A stretch of 64,000 bases of DNA from Io17-Chloro-G2 sp965226915 (GTDB lineage: Bacteria > Chloroflexota > Dehalococcoidia > Lucifugimonadales > UBA3495). Both the position numbers and the translations under genes were made by a program. The stretch covers positions 186,001 through 250,000 of the forward strand of contig CBDDEJ010000008.1 in the NCBI GenBank assembly GCA_965226915.1. Direction: 5' to 3'. The notes below the pieces were generated by a model, which was not told the DNA's origin, made no database searches, and saw nothing but the letters and a program-made list of their open reading frames with translations. Shown in pieces: positions 33,947-43,078 of this stretch (the stretch's first letter is position 1; each line of letters starts with the position of its first letter).

Positions 33947-35781
33947 ATGAGACAATTCAGATGGTTGAGGTTCACGTCATTGATTGGACTCGCGTTTTTA
34001 CTCGCGTGCGGAGGAGCTGCGTCAACCACTGAGGCGCCGGCGGCTGCGTCAACCACTGCGGCGCCGGCGGCTGCGTCAACCACTGCGGCGCGGGCGGCTG
34101 CGTCAACCACTGCGGCGCGGCGGCTGCGCCAACGGCGCTTGCGCCAACCTTGTCAGCGCCGACTAAAGCGCCTGCGCCCACTGCGGTAATCGGGGCGTCG
34201 CCGGCGGTAGTTCCGCCTCTGGCCAAGCGTGACGATGCCGAATATGGCGGCACGCTGCGGATTGGGTACTTCCGCAAGGCCGCCAATATGGATGGTATTA
34301 GGCAGAGTGGCAGTTTCGACCGAATCTACCTGCACATGTCCAACGAGTATATGGTAACCCTGGGCCGGCAGGCTTTTTACGAACCACAGGAGTCGCTGGC
34401 CTACGCCTTCGAAATACTGGATGAAGGGCTTCGCGTCCGTTTCCACATTCGGGAGGGAGTCCAGTTCCATCGCGGTCAGGGGGAGTTGAAGGCGAGTGAT
34501 GTGGCCTTCAGCCTGAATCGCGTGCGGGACCCGGATTCCGGTGAGGGGAGCCAAAAGTTATGGGCAGGTGTGAAGGAAGCCGTGGCGGTGGACGATTACA
34601 CCATGGACCTGTACATGAATGAGTTCGACGGTCTGATTATTGCAAAGCACCTTTTCGCTTACAACGACTTCATACACTCCGAGAAATACTGGAATGAGGT
34701 GGGTCCCGACGCCCACGTAAGCCTGCCCGCGGCCACTGGGCCCTTTGTGGTCGATAAATGGACGCCTGGTGTCGGGATCGACTTGAGCAAGCACGAGGCT
34801 TACTGGAAGGAAGGGCGGCCCTATGCGGACGCTGTCGAGATGAGGGTGATCACCGAGACCCGGACCCGCCTGGCAGCCCTTGAGACCGGTCAGTTGAACG
34901 TTGCCTGGCTCCAGGCCGAGATGGTGCCGAAGGCCAAAGAGGACCCCGACATCCAGGTATGGGCAAATCCGGGAGTAGGCTGGGATGGCTGGTATTGGAG
35001 CAACGGGCTGCCCCCCTTCGACGATTTCCGTATCAGGCAAGCCATGATCAAGGCGGTTGACCGTAAGGCAGTTAACAACTCTATCTACCTGAACACCTTG
35101 ATGAACCACAATGCCTACGCCTACAGCCCTGACACCTCCCCATTCGGGGTAGACCTCACCGACGTGTGGGAAGGAGCGATGAAGTACGATCCTCCGGCGG
35201 CAAAGGCGCTGGTGGAAGAGTACGCTGCGGAGAAGGGCCTCAGCCTGCCGATCGCCATAAAGGGCGTCTGCGAAAGAAGACCCGATCGGCAGCAGTATTG
35301 TGAGTTCCTGCAAGCCGCCTGGGCCGACATAGGGCTGAAATTCGAGTTCACCATAGTCCCCGCCGCAGCCGACAGGACACGGGTGATGCATGAGTGTCAG
35401 ACCCATGTCACCCAAACCGGCGCCACCATGAACCCCCTCGGTACCACGCTGGACGCACAACTGGGATCGTGGGCAAACAATAACTACGCAGCGAACCCAT
35501 GTAAGGATAAAGGGCAGGCCCTCGGGCCGGAAGGCCAGGCCTTTCAGGATTCGCTCGACGCCGTGTTAAAAAGAGCCTCGGGCTCTACCGACCCGGCTAC
35601 ACAAGCCGAAGCATACCAAATGGCGCAGCGAATGGCGCTGGAAAACGCATGGATTTATAACCCTTCCATGCACAGGGTGAACTATATGGGCTGCTACACC
35701 CCCAAAACCGGTGGTTGCGATGAGAACCCGTTCTGGGCCCACGGCTTCTGGCACACTCAGGACTTCTGGGTGAAACCGTAG
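33947..35781 (+). CDS. peptide-type ABC transporter solute-binding lipoprotein, frameshifted in a tandem repeat
   Basis: GGAGGG precedes the ATG at 33947. Signal peptide with lipobox L-L-A-C, then repeats of A-A-S-T-T-A-A-P-A. The fourth 27-bp unit has lost one base (34097-34122 is 26 bp), so the signal frame ends at 34189. The mature domain continues in the next frame, open to 35781. It is a family-5 extracellular solute-binding protein: Y-G-G-T-L-R-I-G-Y near its start, F-H-I-R-E-G-V-Q-F-H, and D-F-R-I-R-Q-A-M-I-K-A-V-D-R near the middle. It would capture peptides or similar solutes for the permeases at 36021 and 37127. Without slippage the mature protein would not be exported. Confidence 0.85.
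34016..34122 (+). repeat. 27-bp tandem repeat in the binding-protein linker
   Basis: Three 27-bp units start at 34016, 34043 and 34070, each beginning GCTGCGTCAACCACT. A fourth starting at 34097 is only 26 bp. They encode the Ala/Thr/Ser-rich linker after the lipid-anchored Cys. The short unit causes the frame change. Confidence 0.9.
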
Positions 35782-35824
35782 AGGAGTCGCCTTGGAGCTT
35801 TGACAAAACTGCATTGATGCATTC

Positions 35825-35941
35825 TCGTCGCCCCCATCCCTTCGCCCCGATTTCATCGGGGTCCGGACAGGCGTAGCCTTTCTCCTGAGGGGGAGGAGGT
35901 TCCCCGCCGCCTCTGGGAGCGAGTTAGTGAGGGGGCGACGA
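35825..35941. repeat. intergenic palindromic element
   Basis: TCGTCGCCCCC (35825-35835) is repeated inverted as GGGGGCGACGA (35931-35941), 117 bp overall. A nested hairpin CCCCGATTTCATCGGGG lies at about 35845-35861. It resembles the element at 5755-5850 in layout and lies between the binding protein and the first permease. Confidence 0.65.
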
Positions 35942-36020
35942 AGATTATCACTATCCAGGTGACAGACTACTGGAACCACGGGGCTTGCCAAGCCAGGGTA
36001 ATTTAGATTTGAAAACATAC

Positions 36021-36971
36021 ATGATCCGGCGCATCCTAAACCTGGTGCCTACGCTGCTTATCGTAAGCATGATAGTGTTTGCGATGATACGCATACTGCC
36101 GGGAGACCCTATATATACGCTGGCGGCGGTTGACGATTCTGACGGCAGTGAGATTGACCCGGAGCTGTACGCACGGCTTTTAAAAGAGTACGACCTGGAC
36201 AAGCCCATCGTGGTCCAATATGGTCTGTGGATGGCGGGAGTTTTGCGTGGGGACTGGGGCAGCTCATTGTTTAGCCGGCAAGCTGTCCTCCCACAAATAA
36301 TTCCACGGGTAGGCTTTACCCTACAACTCGCGTTTCTTTCCTGGGTCTTCGGCATTGTTATGGGCGTGTCTCTGGGAGTCGTTTCTGCTCTCCACCGCAA
36401 CAAACCGCCCGATGTCGCGGCGACAACCCTCGCCATGACCGGCGTGGCGTTGCCCAACTTTTGGCTCGGGCTAGTGTTGATCGTCGTGTTTGGCGTATGG
36501 CTGGGGTGGCTCCCTATTTATGGTTACGTTAGCATTCTAGACAGTCCTTCGGGATGGGCCTTGCGGATGGTGATGCCCGTAGTGACCCTGGGCACAGCGC
36601 TGTCGGCTATACTCATGCGCCAAACGCGGTCCGCTATGCTTGAAGTATTGGAAGAGGACTACATCCGCACAGCGCGAGCGAAAGGGCTTAACGAACGGAG
36701 CGTCATCGGGCTGCACGCGCTGAAGAACGCTATGCTCCCCGTGGTGACAGTTACGAGTTTGCAGCTGGGAGGGTTGATCGGTGGGACGCTTATCACCGAG
36801 TCAGTCTTCGCCCTGCCGGGGGTGGGGAAATTCATCCTTGACGCCATCATAGAGCAAGACTACCAGGTCTTTCAGATGGGCATGCTCGTTATAGTTCTGG
36901 GGGTAGTTCTCGCCAACTTCATGGCAGACATATTGTATGCGTATCTCGATCCCAGGATCCGGTACGAATAA
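36021..36971 (+). CDS. peptide-type ABC transporter permease (DppB-like)
   Basis: 316 residues from the ATG at 36021; the ribosome site is weak and an in-frame TTG at 36009 or a more upstream start is possible. It begins M-I-R-R-I-L-N-L-V-P-T-L-L, the conserved first helix of DppB/OppB. It has about six membrane segments and the E-D-Y-I-R-T-A-R-A-K-G-L loop near residue 210 that contacts the ATPase. Partner of DppC at 37127 and the binding protein upstream. No ATPase gene is present nearby. Confidence 0.9.
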   Translation: MIRRILNLVPTLLIVSMIVFAMIRILPGDPIYTLAAVDDSDGSEIDPELYARLLKEYDLDKPIVVQYGLWMAGVLRGDWGSSLFSRQAVLPQIIPRVGFTLQLAFLSWVFGIVMGVSLGVVSALHRNKPPDVAATTLAMTGVALPNFWLGLVLIVVFGVWLGWLPIYGYVSILDSPSGWALRMVMPVVTLGTALSAILMRQTRSAMLEVLEEDYIRTARAKGLNERSVIGLHALKNAMLPVVTVTSLQLGGLIGGTLITESVFALPGVGKFILDAIIEQDYQVFQMGMLVIVLGVVLANFMADILYAYLDPRIRYE

Positions 36972-37126
36972 TAAAGGCCGTCCAGACATAGGTCTTCGAT
37001 CTTAGGGCTCAGGCATAGCGCCCAGGATAACGCCGAGAGGCCTGACACAGGAGCCCAGTTGCAGCGGTGTGCTGAACGAACGCGGTTTCTTTTGTCGGGT
37101 ATTTGTTGATCAGCAGGAGGATGTAA

Positions 37127-38023
37127 GTGGAGGACATAGGTTTACGTCAGGCGGACGTCCTGCAGCGTGCGCCCAGGGAGTCGGGGCCCAGAGTCATCCT
37201 GCGGGAGATGCTACGGCTTCGCCTGGCCAAGTTCGCCTTCTTCATCATCGCCGTAACGGTGGTGGCGGCATTCTTCTCACCTCTGCTGGCGCCCGATGAT
37301 CCGTTTAAAATGAACCCTATGAACAACCTGGCCGCGCCCTCGGAAGAGTTTTGGATCGGATCCGATCGCCTGGGGCGCGACCAGATGAGCCGGCTCATCT
37401 ACGGCGCGCGCATCTCTTTGCTTATCGGAGTTTTGAGCGTTGCCTTTTCCGTGCTTGCAGGCGTGGCTATAGGCACGGTGGCAGGCTATTTCGGACACTG
37501 GTGGGACGAAGTGTTGATGCGGTTCATAGATGGCTTGGCTTCTATTCCCGGGATATTGCTAGCCTTGGGACTGGTGGCCATCACCGGCGGCGCCGTTATC
37601 AACGTGATTATAGCTATCGCCATCACTGCGACACCTGCCAAGGCCCGCCTTATTCGCGCCGCGGTGTTGTCAATAAAGGAGCGTGACTACGTATTGGCCG
37701 CCCGATCCATTGGGGCCTCAAATTCGCGCATGATCATGGCACATATACTCCCCAACTCATTCGCACCGATCATCGTGGCGGCTACATTGAGTCTGGGAGC
37801 AGCGATTATTGCCGAGGCATCCTTGAGTTTCCTGGGCGTGGGGGTGAAGCCCCCGACACCTACTTGGGGAGCCATGTTGCGCCACGCATTTGAAACTGTC
37901 GACCTGGCGCCCTGGCTGACTTTCGCCCCAGGGGCCGCGATTTTCCTGCTTGTTCTGGCTTTCAATTTCGCTGGTGACGCGCTACGGGATGTTCTGGATC
38001 CCAGGCTTAGAAACACCAGATAA
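37127..38023 (+). CDS. peptide-type ABC transporter permease (DppC-like)
   Basis: 298 residues from a GTG at 37127 with AGGAGG upstream. N-terminal cytoplasmic segment, then L-A-K-F-A-F-F-I-I-A-V helix, the D-R-L-G-R-D-Q-M-S-R-L-I-Y-G-A-R loop typical of DppC/OppC, and E-R-D-Y-V-L-A-A-R-S-I-G-A-S as the ATPase-coupling loop near residue 185. C-terminal D-A-L-R-D-V-L-D-P-R is the family end. Full length. Confidence 0.92.
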   Translation: MEDIGLRQADVLQRAPRESGPRVILREMLRLRLAKFAFFIIAVTVVAAFFSPLLAPDDPFKMNPMNNLAAPSEEFWIGSDRLGRDQMSRLIYGARISLLIGVLSVAFSVLAGVAIGTVAGYFGHWWDEVLMRFIDGLASIPGILLALGLVAITGGAVINVIIAIAITATPAKARLIRAAVLSIKERDYVLAARSIGASNSRMIMAHILPNSFAPIIVAATLSLGAAIIAEASLSFLGVGVKPPTPTWGAMLRHAFETVDLAPWLTFAPGAAIFLLVLAFNFAGDALRDVLDPRLRNTR

Positions 38024-38041
38024 GGAGGAGACACTCACCCC

Positions 38042-38563
38042 GTGATAATTGTCGTGCGGCTGGTGCTCGGCATCGTGCTGGGCACCCTGTTGGGGGTGGG
38101 AGGATACTTCGTAGGCTGGTACATCGCCTTCTCCGTGCCAGAAGGCTACCCCCAAATACCCTTCCTGGTCGCTGCAGCCGGGATAGGCGGAGGTTTGGGA
38201 AGCTTTCTGGGTTGGTGGCTGGATTTGGATGGTGGCTCTGACCGGAACAGACTCATTACACTCACCGCCTTAACCCTCGCGATCGTAGCCGCAGTTGGTG
38301 GGGCTTGGGGAGGTTATTTGTATGGTGAGACAATCGAGGGTACACGGGTCTGGCGACAGCCAACCACCCAGGCCATCCTCAACGGTACGGTAATCGCTAG
38401 CAATATAGCGCTCCTCGTCTGGCACATAGGCGTAAGACTGTTACACCGTCCCTCCCATCGTCAGCGGGCCGCGCCACAGACCACATATTCCGACCAAGCG
38501 AACCTGCTATCGCGGAGATCGAGCCCAGAGCCGAGATCTAGTAATCGGTCAGGTGAACCATGA
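38042..38563 (+). CDS. membrane protein, unknown
   Basis: 173 residues from a GTG at 38042, with AAGGAGG about 14 bases upstream, right after DppC (18-base gap). About four hydrophobic segments (residues 3-30, 41-60, 76-95 and 112-130) rich in Gly, then a polar Ser/Arg tail of 40 residues. It is not an ATPase. The position suggests an accessory membrane part of the uptake system or of the selenoprotein downstream; no family was recognised. Confidence 0.6.
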   Translation: MIIVVRLVLGIVLGTLLGVGGYFVGWYIAFSVPEGYPQIPFLVAAAGIGGGLGSFLGWWLDLDGGSDRNRLITLTALTLAIVAAVGGAWGGYLYGETIEGTRVWRQPTTQAILNGTVIASNIALLVWHIGVRLLHRPSHRQRAAPQTTYSDQANLLSRRSSPEPRSSNRSGEP

Positions 38564-38727
38564 TGAACTGGGTCGCCCCCTCTCTCCCAGCGGGAGGGAC
38601 CCTAACACGACGGAACTTCGGCATGGGGGAAGGGTAGGCCTGCCCTGAGTTCATCGGAGGGTTGGGGCTGAATAACATGTATCAGAGCTCTGTGGACTGG
38701 TTAAATCAAAACGAAAGGGAGAAAGTT

Positions 38728-40374
38728 GTGCATCTGCTAGAAGTCTTAAATCCCGTAGGCACCCAGAGGGGTGAGTTGAATGTCAAGACCATAAACGATA
38801 GACCGTCCACCTTAGATGGCAAGACAATCGGCCTGGTGTGGAGCGGGACCCACGGTGGGGATTGGGCGCTGAATCGCGTGGGGGAGATGCTTCAGGAAAG
38901 GTTCGAAAACATAGACATCAAGTTCTATATTGCCGGAGGTTATCCCGTCCCGCCCAAGATTCTGGCACAGGCGGGAGAGGAGTGTGACCTCATCGTAGGC
39001 GCTACCGGGGATTGAGGGACATGCGCGTCGTGGATGTGCCACGACATGATCGAACTAGAGAACATGGGCAAGCCCGCCGTGCCCATCATATCCGGCAGAT
39101 TCGAGGGTGACGCTAATGCGAGCTGCCGTGCCTTCGGCATGCCAGGGTTACAGTTTGTCGTAGTGCCCCGTATATACCGCAATTTGACTAAAGAAGAGAG
39201 CATCGCGCAGACAGAGCCAGCGTTTGAAGACATCGTTACATCGCTGACCAGGAATAGCAACGGGGGTGTTCCATCCAGCCTGAATGACACCTCGGAGATG
39301 CACCGTTTCGAGGGCGAAGACCGGCTGGATACCTTGCTCCGCATGAATGAGGAGTTCTTGAACAGAGACTGGGGCGACGGATTCCCCTTGTTGGCTGCCA
39401 CAAGGCCGGCGGTGGACGAGCTTCTCAAGGGCACCAATCTGCCACCTGACCACGAGGTGTGCGACGTGCCTCCCGGGTTCGGCATTGCTACGGTGGAAAA
39501 GATAGCGATCAACGCGGCTATGGCAGGGGCTAAGCCAGAGCACATGCCGGTGATCATTGCGTCGGTTAAGGCGCTATCTCAGATTGGCGGACAAGGTGGA
39601 AAGTCACTTCTCATGTCCACCAGCCCCCAAGCCCCTATTCTGATGGTTAACGGACCAATCGCCGCGGAGTTGGGCATCAACGCGAGGTCAGCCTTGGGGC
39701 CAGGACGAAACAATAGGATCAACATTGTAATTGGCCGGGCGTTCTCGTCGTGCCTGAGGAACCTAGGCCACTGGTACCCGGACCAAATGGACATGGACAC
39801 CATAGGGACCACGCGGAAGTTCGTCATGTGCATAGCTGAGAACGAGCAGATGAGTCCCTGGGCGCCCTTTCATGTGGATAGGGGATTCAAGCCTGAGGAA
39901 AGCACCGTCAGCTTGTTCATAACCGACGGTGAATTGGATGTGCAGGACCAGGGGAATGACACCGCCGAGGGGCTCCTGAAGAACCTGGCTTACGGCGCCA
40001 CCTTCGGGACCCGCAGCCTGGGTGAACGCCACCGGAGCGAGAGGCTTATATTCATGCCGCCAGATGTAGCGCGCCCCGTTGGAGAGCAGGGCTTTTCCAA
40101 GCAAGCCGCCAAAGAGTTCATTCATTTCCACGCCAACGCCAGCCTTGGGAAGATGATTCAATACATGCCCCTGGAGGGAGAGCCCAGAGTGGCCGCTAAC
40201 TGGAAATGGCTGAAAAACCTCACAGAGCAGGAGCGTCTCAATATTACTGTCCCAGTACTTGAGAGCTCAGACCGCTATGACATAGTAGTTGTCGGCGCCG
40301 ATAGGGCCAAGACAGCGATAATGCCAAGTGGCCCGAGTGCCGTGACTGTCGGAATCGACCAGTACAGGCCGTGA
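38728..40374 (+). CDS. UGSC-type selenoprotein (in-frame UGA)
   Basis: 548 residues from the GTG at 38728 (AGGGAG six bases upstream); an ATG at 38677 and a TTG at 38662 are alternatives. TGA at 39013-39015 is read as selenocysteine 96 in A-T-G-D-U-G-T-C-A-S-W-M-C-H-D. This matches the U-G-(S/T)-C motif for which UGSC-family proteins are named (family recalled from memory). The frame is open for 95 codons before and over 450 after the TGA. The N-terminal domain has a D-G-K-T-I-G-L-V-W-S-G-T strand as in that family; the C-terminal 350 residues (with P-P-G-F-G-I-A-T-V-E-K-I-A) belong to no domain I recognise. A SECIS-like hairpin follows the UGA. It is last in the ABC uptake cluster, so a redox step on an imported compound is an inference. 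Confidence 0.88.
39027..39045 (+). promoter_or_regulatory. bacterial SECIS-like hairpin of the UGSC gene
   Basis: GTCGTGG/CCACGAC, a perfect 7-bp stem around loop ATGTG, begins 11 bases after the TGA at 39013-39015. Size, spacing and a GU in the loop match bacterial SECIS elements and the hairpin at 17383-17401. Confidence 0.75.
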
Positions 40375-40535
40375 ACAGACTCAGGAGGGCACGAGCGGGA
40401 CGTAGACCGGCGTGACCCTTCGTCAAGCAGGATCTAAGGGGTAACCACTGGCTTGAGTATCGGGTAACAGAAACGTTGGTTCCACGGGGTAGGGCTAACA
40501 ATCCTGGCATGTAGATTGAAGGATAAGCCCCGTAG

Positions 40536-40928
40536 ACAGTTAACCGGCTTGAAGTCAAGCTAAACAGGATAAAACTACAATATCGGGAAGGTGACATCGA
40601 CCACGCCGAATACCGGCAAGAAATGGCCCTTACCAACGCCGCATTGGCAGCTGTTCAGCTGCCACAACAGGACCAGCTAATCCTGCTTGGTAACCACATC
40701 GAAGGCTTGGTGGAAGCGTGGCAGGCGGCCACCAAGGAAGAACGCCACCAGCTACTAACCATGATGCTGAAATCCGTCCAGGTGGATATGCAAGCTGGAA
40801 AGGTTGTAGGCGTGGAGCCAAAACCCGAGTTCTTGCCACTTTTCAACCTAAAGGAGCCTGTCACAGCGGGTGAAACAGTTTTAGTTACTGGCGGCTTTGA
40901 CCCTCCCCCTTCTCCACTGTTCACCTGA
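40536..40928 (+). pseudogene. serine recombinase C-terminal fragment
   Basis: Without a start, the frame from 40536 reads N-R-L-E-V-K-L-N-R-I-K-L-Q-Y-R-E-G-D-I-D-H-A-E-Y-R-Q-E-M-A, the coiled-coil region of large serine recombinases. It continues with L-V-E-A-W-Q-A-A-T-K-E-E-R-H-Q-L-L-T-M-M-L-K-S-V and ends at 40928. The catalytic and zinc-ribbon parts are absent. It could be the other end of the gene begun at 29804, with the middle lost. Confidence 0.8.
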
Positions 40929-41299
40929 GTTCAGTGAAGCAATTTCGAAGCTACATCGGAACGTTTATTGTGTTCCCCATACTTCCATGACGGAGTACTC
41001 CCAGTGGTTATGGTCAACTAGCTGAGATCACCTTCCGCAATGATCAGTTCACCGGCCGAATCCACGGTCTGGCTATTTCTACCCAAATGGGTTCTGTTCG
41101 TGGACAAACCTGTGGCCTGAGGCTAACATTCCTCTATCACGGCCAGCGAGCGGAAACAACGCCAAATCGATCCCCTCCTGGATGAGGTGGACCAAGCAAT
41201 GGCCCGAGCTGGGCGAGGGCCCCATTGGAAAGGGTGCTGTCAAGGCGAGAGATAATGAGGGCTTAGCCTGGCACATGTTGGAGGCGTACCTCCCTCAAG
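40929..41299. other. intergenic remnant region
   Basis: About 370 bp without a supported gene, between two recombinase remnants. The right part may hold eroded N-terminal codons of the tyrosine integrase but no continuous frame could be traced. Confidence 0.35.
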
Positions 41300-42290
41300 C
41301 GCGGACACAACCCCTTCACCAAAACCTCCCCAGCCGTCGCTATAGTTGACACCCCGGCAGAGGCCAAGACAATCCCGACCTTCGGTTACGCGGTCCAGGC
41401 GGTGTATGAGGCCAACCGCGAGGAATGGGGCGACAACACCGCAAAGCGCTGGCTGGCCGCGGATGGTCCAGCATTGCGAGCACTGGACGGGCGCGAGGTT
41501 GACGGAATCACGCGGCGGGAACTGGCAGACATCCTCACTCCCCTTCGCAAAGAACACCATGAAACCGCCCGTAAGGTCCGGCAAGGGCTGTAAAGGTTTT
41601 TCGCTGGGTACGCGCCAATGACTACCGAGTTGACGATCCGGCGGATGATGCGCTGGGAGAGCTGGTAAGCAAGGTTAAGCACGTCACCCAGCACCGCGAG
41701 TCACTACCTTACGCCGACGTTGCAGGGGCCCTCCACAAAGTCCGATTCGGATATGCCCTTAGAACGACCGCCCTGGCCTTTGAATTTCTGGTACTCACGG
41801 CGGCGCGGACGGGTGAAGTCCGGTTTGCCGACTGGAGCGAGCTTGACCTGGACTCCGGTGTTTGGGAAATTCCGGCTGAACGGATGAAGGGGCGCCGGCC
41901 TCACCGCGTACCGCTGTCTGAACAATCCATAGCAATCCTTCGGGCGGTCAAGTGGCAACCGGACCCCAACGCCGCCGATGATGACATTCACCAGTTGGTA
42001 GAGGCGGCCGGGTACGTATTCAGGATGCCCAACGGCAAGACGCTATCCGAGAATGCGTTTCTGAATCGTTGCAGGAAAGACCACTTGGACTGTACGCCCC
42101 ACGGCTTCCGCAGTAGCTTTAGGGGCTGGGCCAAGGCGGTACACAAGGCGCGGAGGGAGTCTATCGAGCTATCACTGGCCCACACGGTCGGCACCACCGT
42201 TATGCAGGCGTATGACCATGACGATCTGCTAGAGGAAAGGCGGGAAATCCTTCAGGCGTGGAGCAACTTCGTTAGCCATCTCATCGGCGG
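41300..42290 (+). pseudogene. tyrosine integrase (P4-like), frameshifted
   Basis: Frame one (41300-41593) carries T-F-G-Y-A-V-Q-A-V-Y-E-A-N-R-E-E-W and I-T-R-R-E-L-A-D-I-L-T-P-L, the core-binding domain. Near 41590 the frame changes and continues with V-K-V-F-R-W-V-R-A-N-D and the catalytic domain: T-A-A-R-T-G-E-V-R (Arg), H-G-F-R-S-S-F-R (His-x-x-Arg), L-A-H-T-V (His) and A-Y-D-H-D-D-L-L-E-E-R-R (Tyr). All active-site residues survive. No start codon is clear, and the C-terminal frame has no stop before running into the next gene at 42397. Confidence 0.85.
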
Positions 42291-42383
42291 GTTTTTTTCG
42301 CTCCTTTCTCGTTTGGGTCCATCTGAGAGGGTTTTTCATCCATGTGGCCCATTGATTCGTGTCGCCGTAATTCCACCTTGTGC

Positions 42384-42389
42384 TAAAAT
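42384..42389 (+). promoter_or_regulatory. -10 box of a probable leaderless transcript
   Basis: TAAAAT ends seven bases before the ATG at 42397, and no ribosome site is present. This spacing would start transcription at or next to the ATG. Confidence 0.4.
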
Positions 42390-42396
42390 ATCTGTC

Positions 42397-42912
42397 ATGC
42401 AACAAGACCAGCCAGGACCCGAATCAATACCCCAACCACTGTACTGGGACAATCACCGGGTTTCGTTTAACATGACCTTGATTTTCGCATTGGTCGTGGC
42501 GGTGCTTGGTTTGTTTTCTGGCGAAGTGATGTTGATGTTCGCTGGAATCGGGGTGGGGACCTACACTTGGTTCACCAGCCCCAGGCGTTACATGATCTAC
42601 GAAAATGCCTTGGTGATCGAATACGGACGCCCCAGAACCAAGGCCATAGATTTTTCCAACATTTCTCACCTGGAAATGTTAAGTCTGGGGATCGGCGATC
42701 GGCTGCGGGTGGTGTTGATCAACGGCAAACGGACCATGGTGATGGCCCGAGACTTGGAAACGTTCCGGGAGAAGCTGGACGAGGCGATGGACCGCTACCA
42801 AGGCCAAAATCCGCAAGGGCAAAGCAGAAACGGCGGGCCCCAACAAGTGCTAAACGACCGTATCATTGATGCGGAGGGAGGGCCTGATTTCGAAGGGCCT
42901 TCAGAATGTTAG
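42397..42912 (+). CDS. PH-domain-like membrane protein
   Basis: 171 residues from the ATG at 42397. Two adjacent hydrophobic segments (about residues 27-45 and 47-60) are followed by F-T-S-P-R-R-Y-M-I-Y-E-N-A-L-V-I-E-Y-G-R-P-R, a pattern of the bacterial PH-like (bPH) domain, and a hydrophilic tail. The frame is open upstream into the integrase pseudogene, but the promoter box and the family boundary favour this start. Function unknown. Followed by a strong terminator at 42988. Confidence 0.6.
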   Translation: MQQDQPGPESIPQPLYWDNHRVSFNMTLIFALVVAVLGLFSGEVMLMFAGIGVGTYTWFTSPRRYMIYENALVIEYGRPRTKAIDFSNISHLEMLSLGIGDRLRVVLINGKRTMVMARDLETFREKLDEAMDRYQGQNPQGQSRNGGPQQVLNDRIIDAEGGPDFEGPSEC

Positions 42913-42987
42913 GCCCCATCCATTCCAGACGTAGGAAGTGAACCCGAAAATCGACACTTCTGACCCGCCAAATTGCTCCTAACTTCT

Positions 42988-43020
42988 GCCCCGGAGTTGT
43001 CCAACTCCGGGGCTTTGTTT
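42988..43020 (+). terminator. intrinsic terminator
   Basis: GCCCCGGAGTT/AACTCCGGGGC, an 11-bp perfect stem with loop GTCC (42988-43013), is followed by TTTGTTTTT. It ends the transcript of the PH-like gene. Confidence 0.92.
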
Positions 43021-43078
43021 TTGCGCCGGCGCCACCGACAAGACACAGAAGCGCGTCACTGCTGATCCAAGGCGTGGC

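Noticed and set aside
34016..34122. Tandem repeats as a CRISPR array
   Set aside because: Units are contiguous without spacers and encode a protein linker. No cas gene is present anywhere in the window.
38662..39015. Reading the UGSC gene as two separate genes split by a stop
   Set aside because: The next frame begins in phase directly after the TGA, the family motif spans the TGA, and a SECIS-like hairpin follows.
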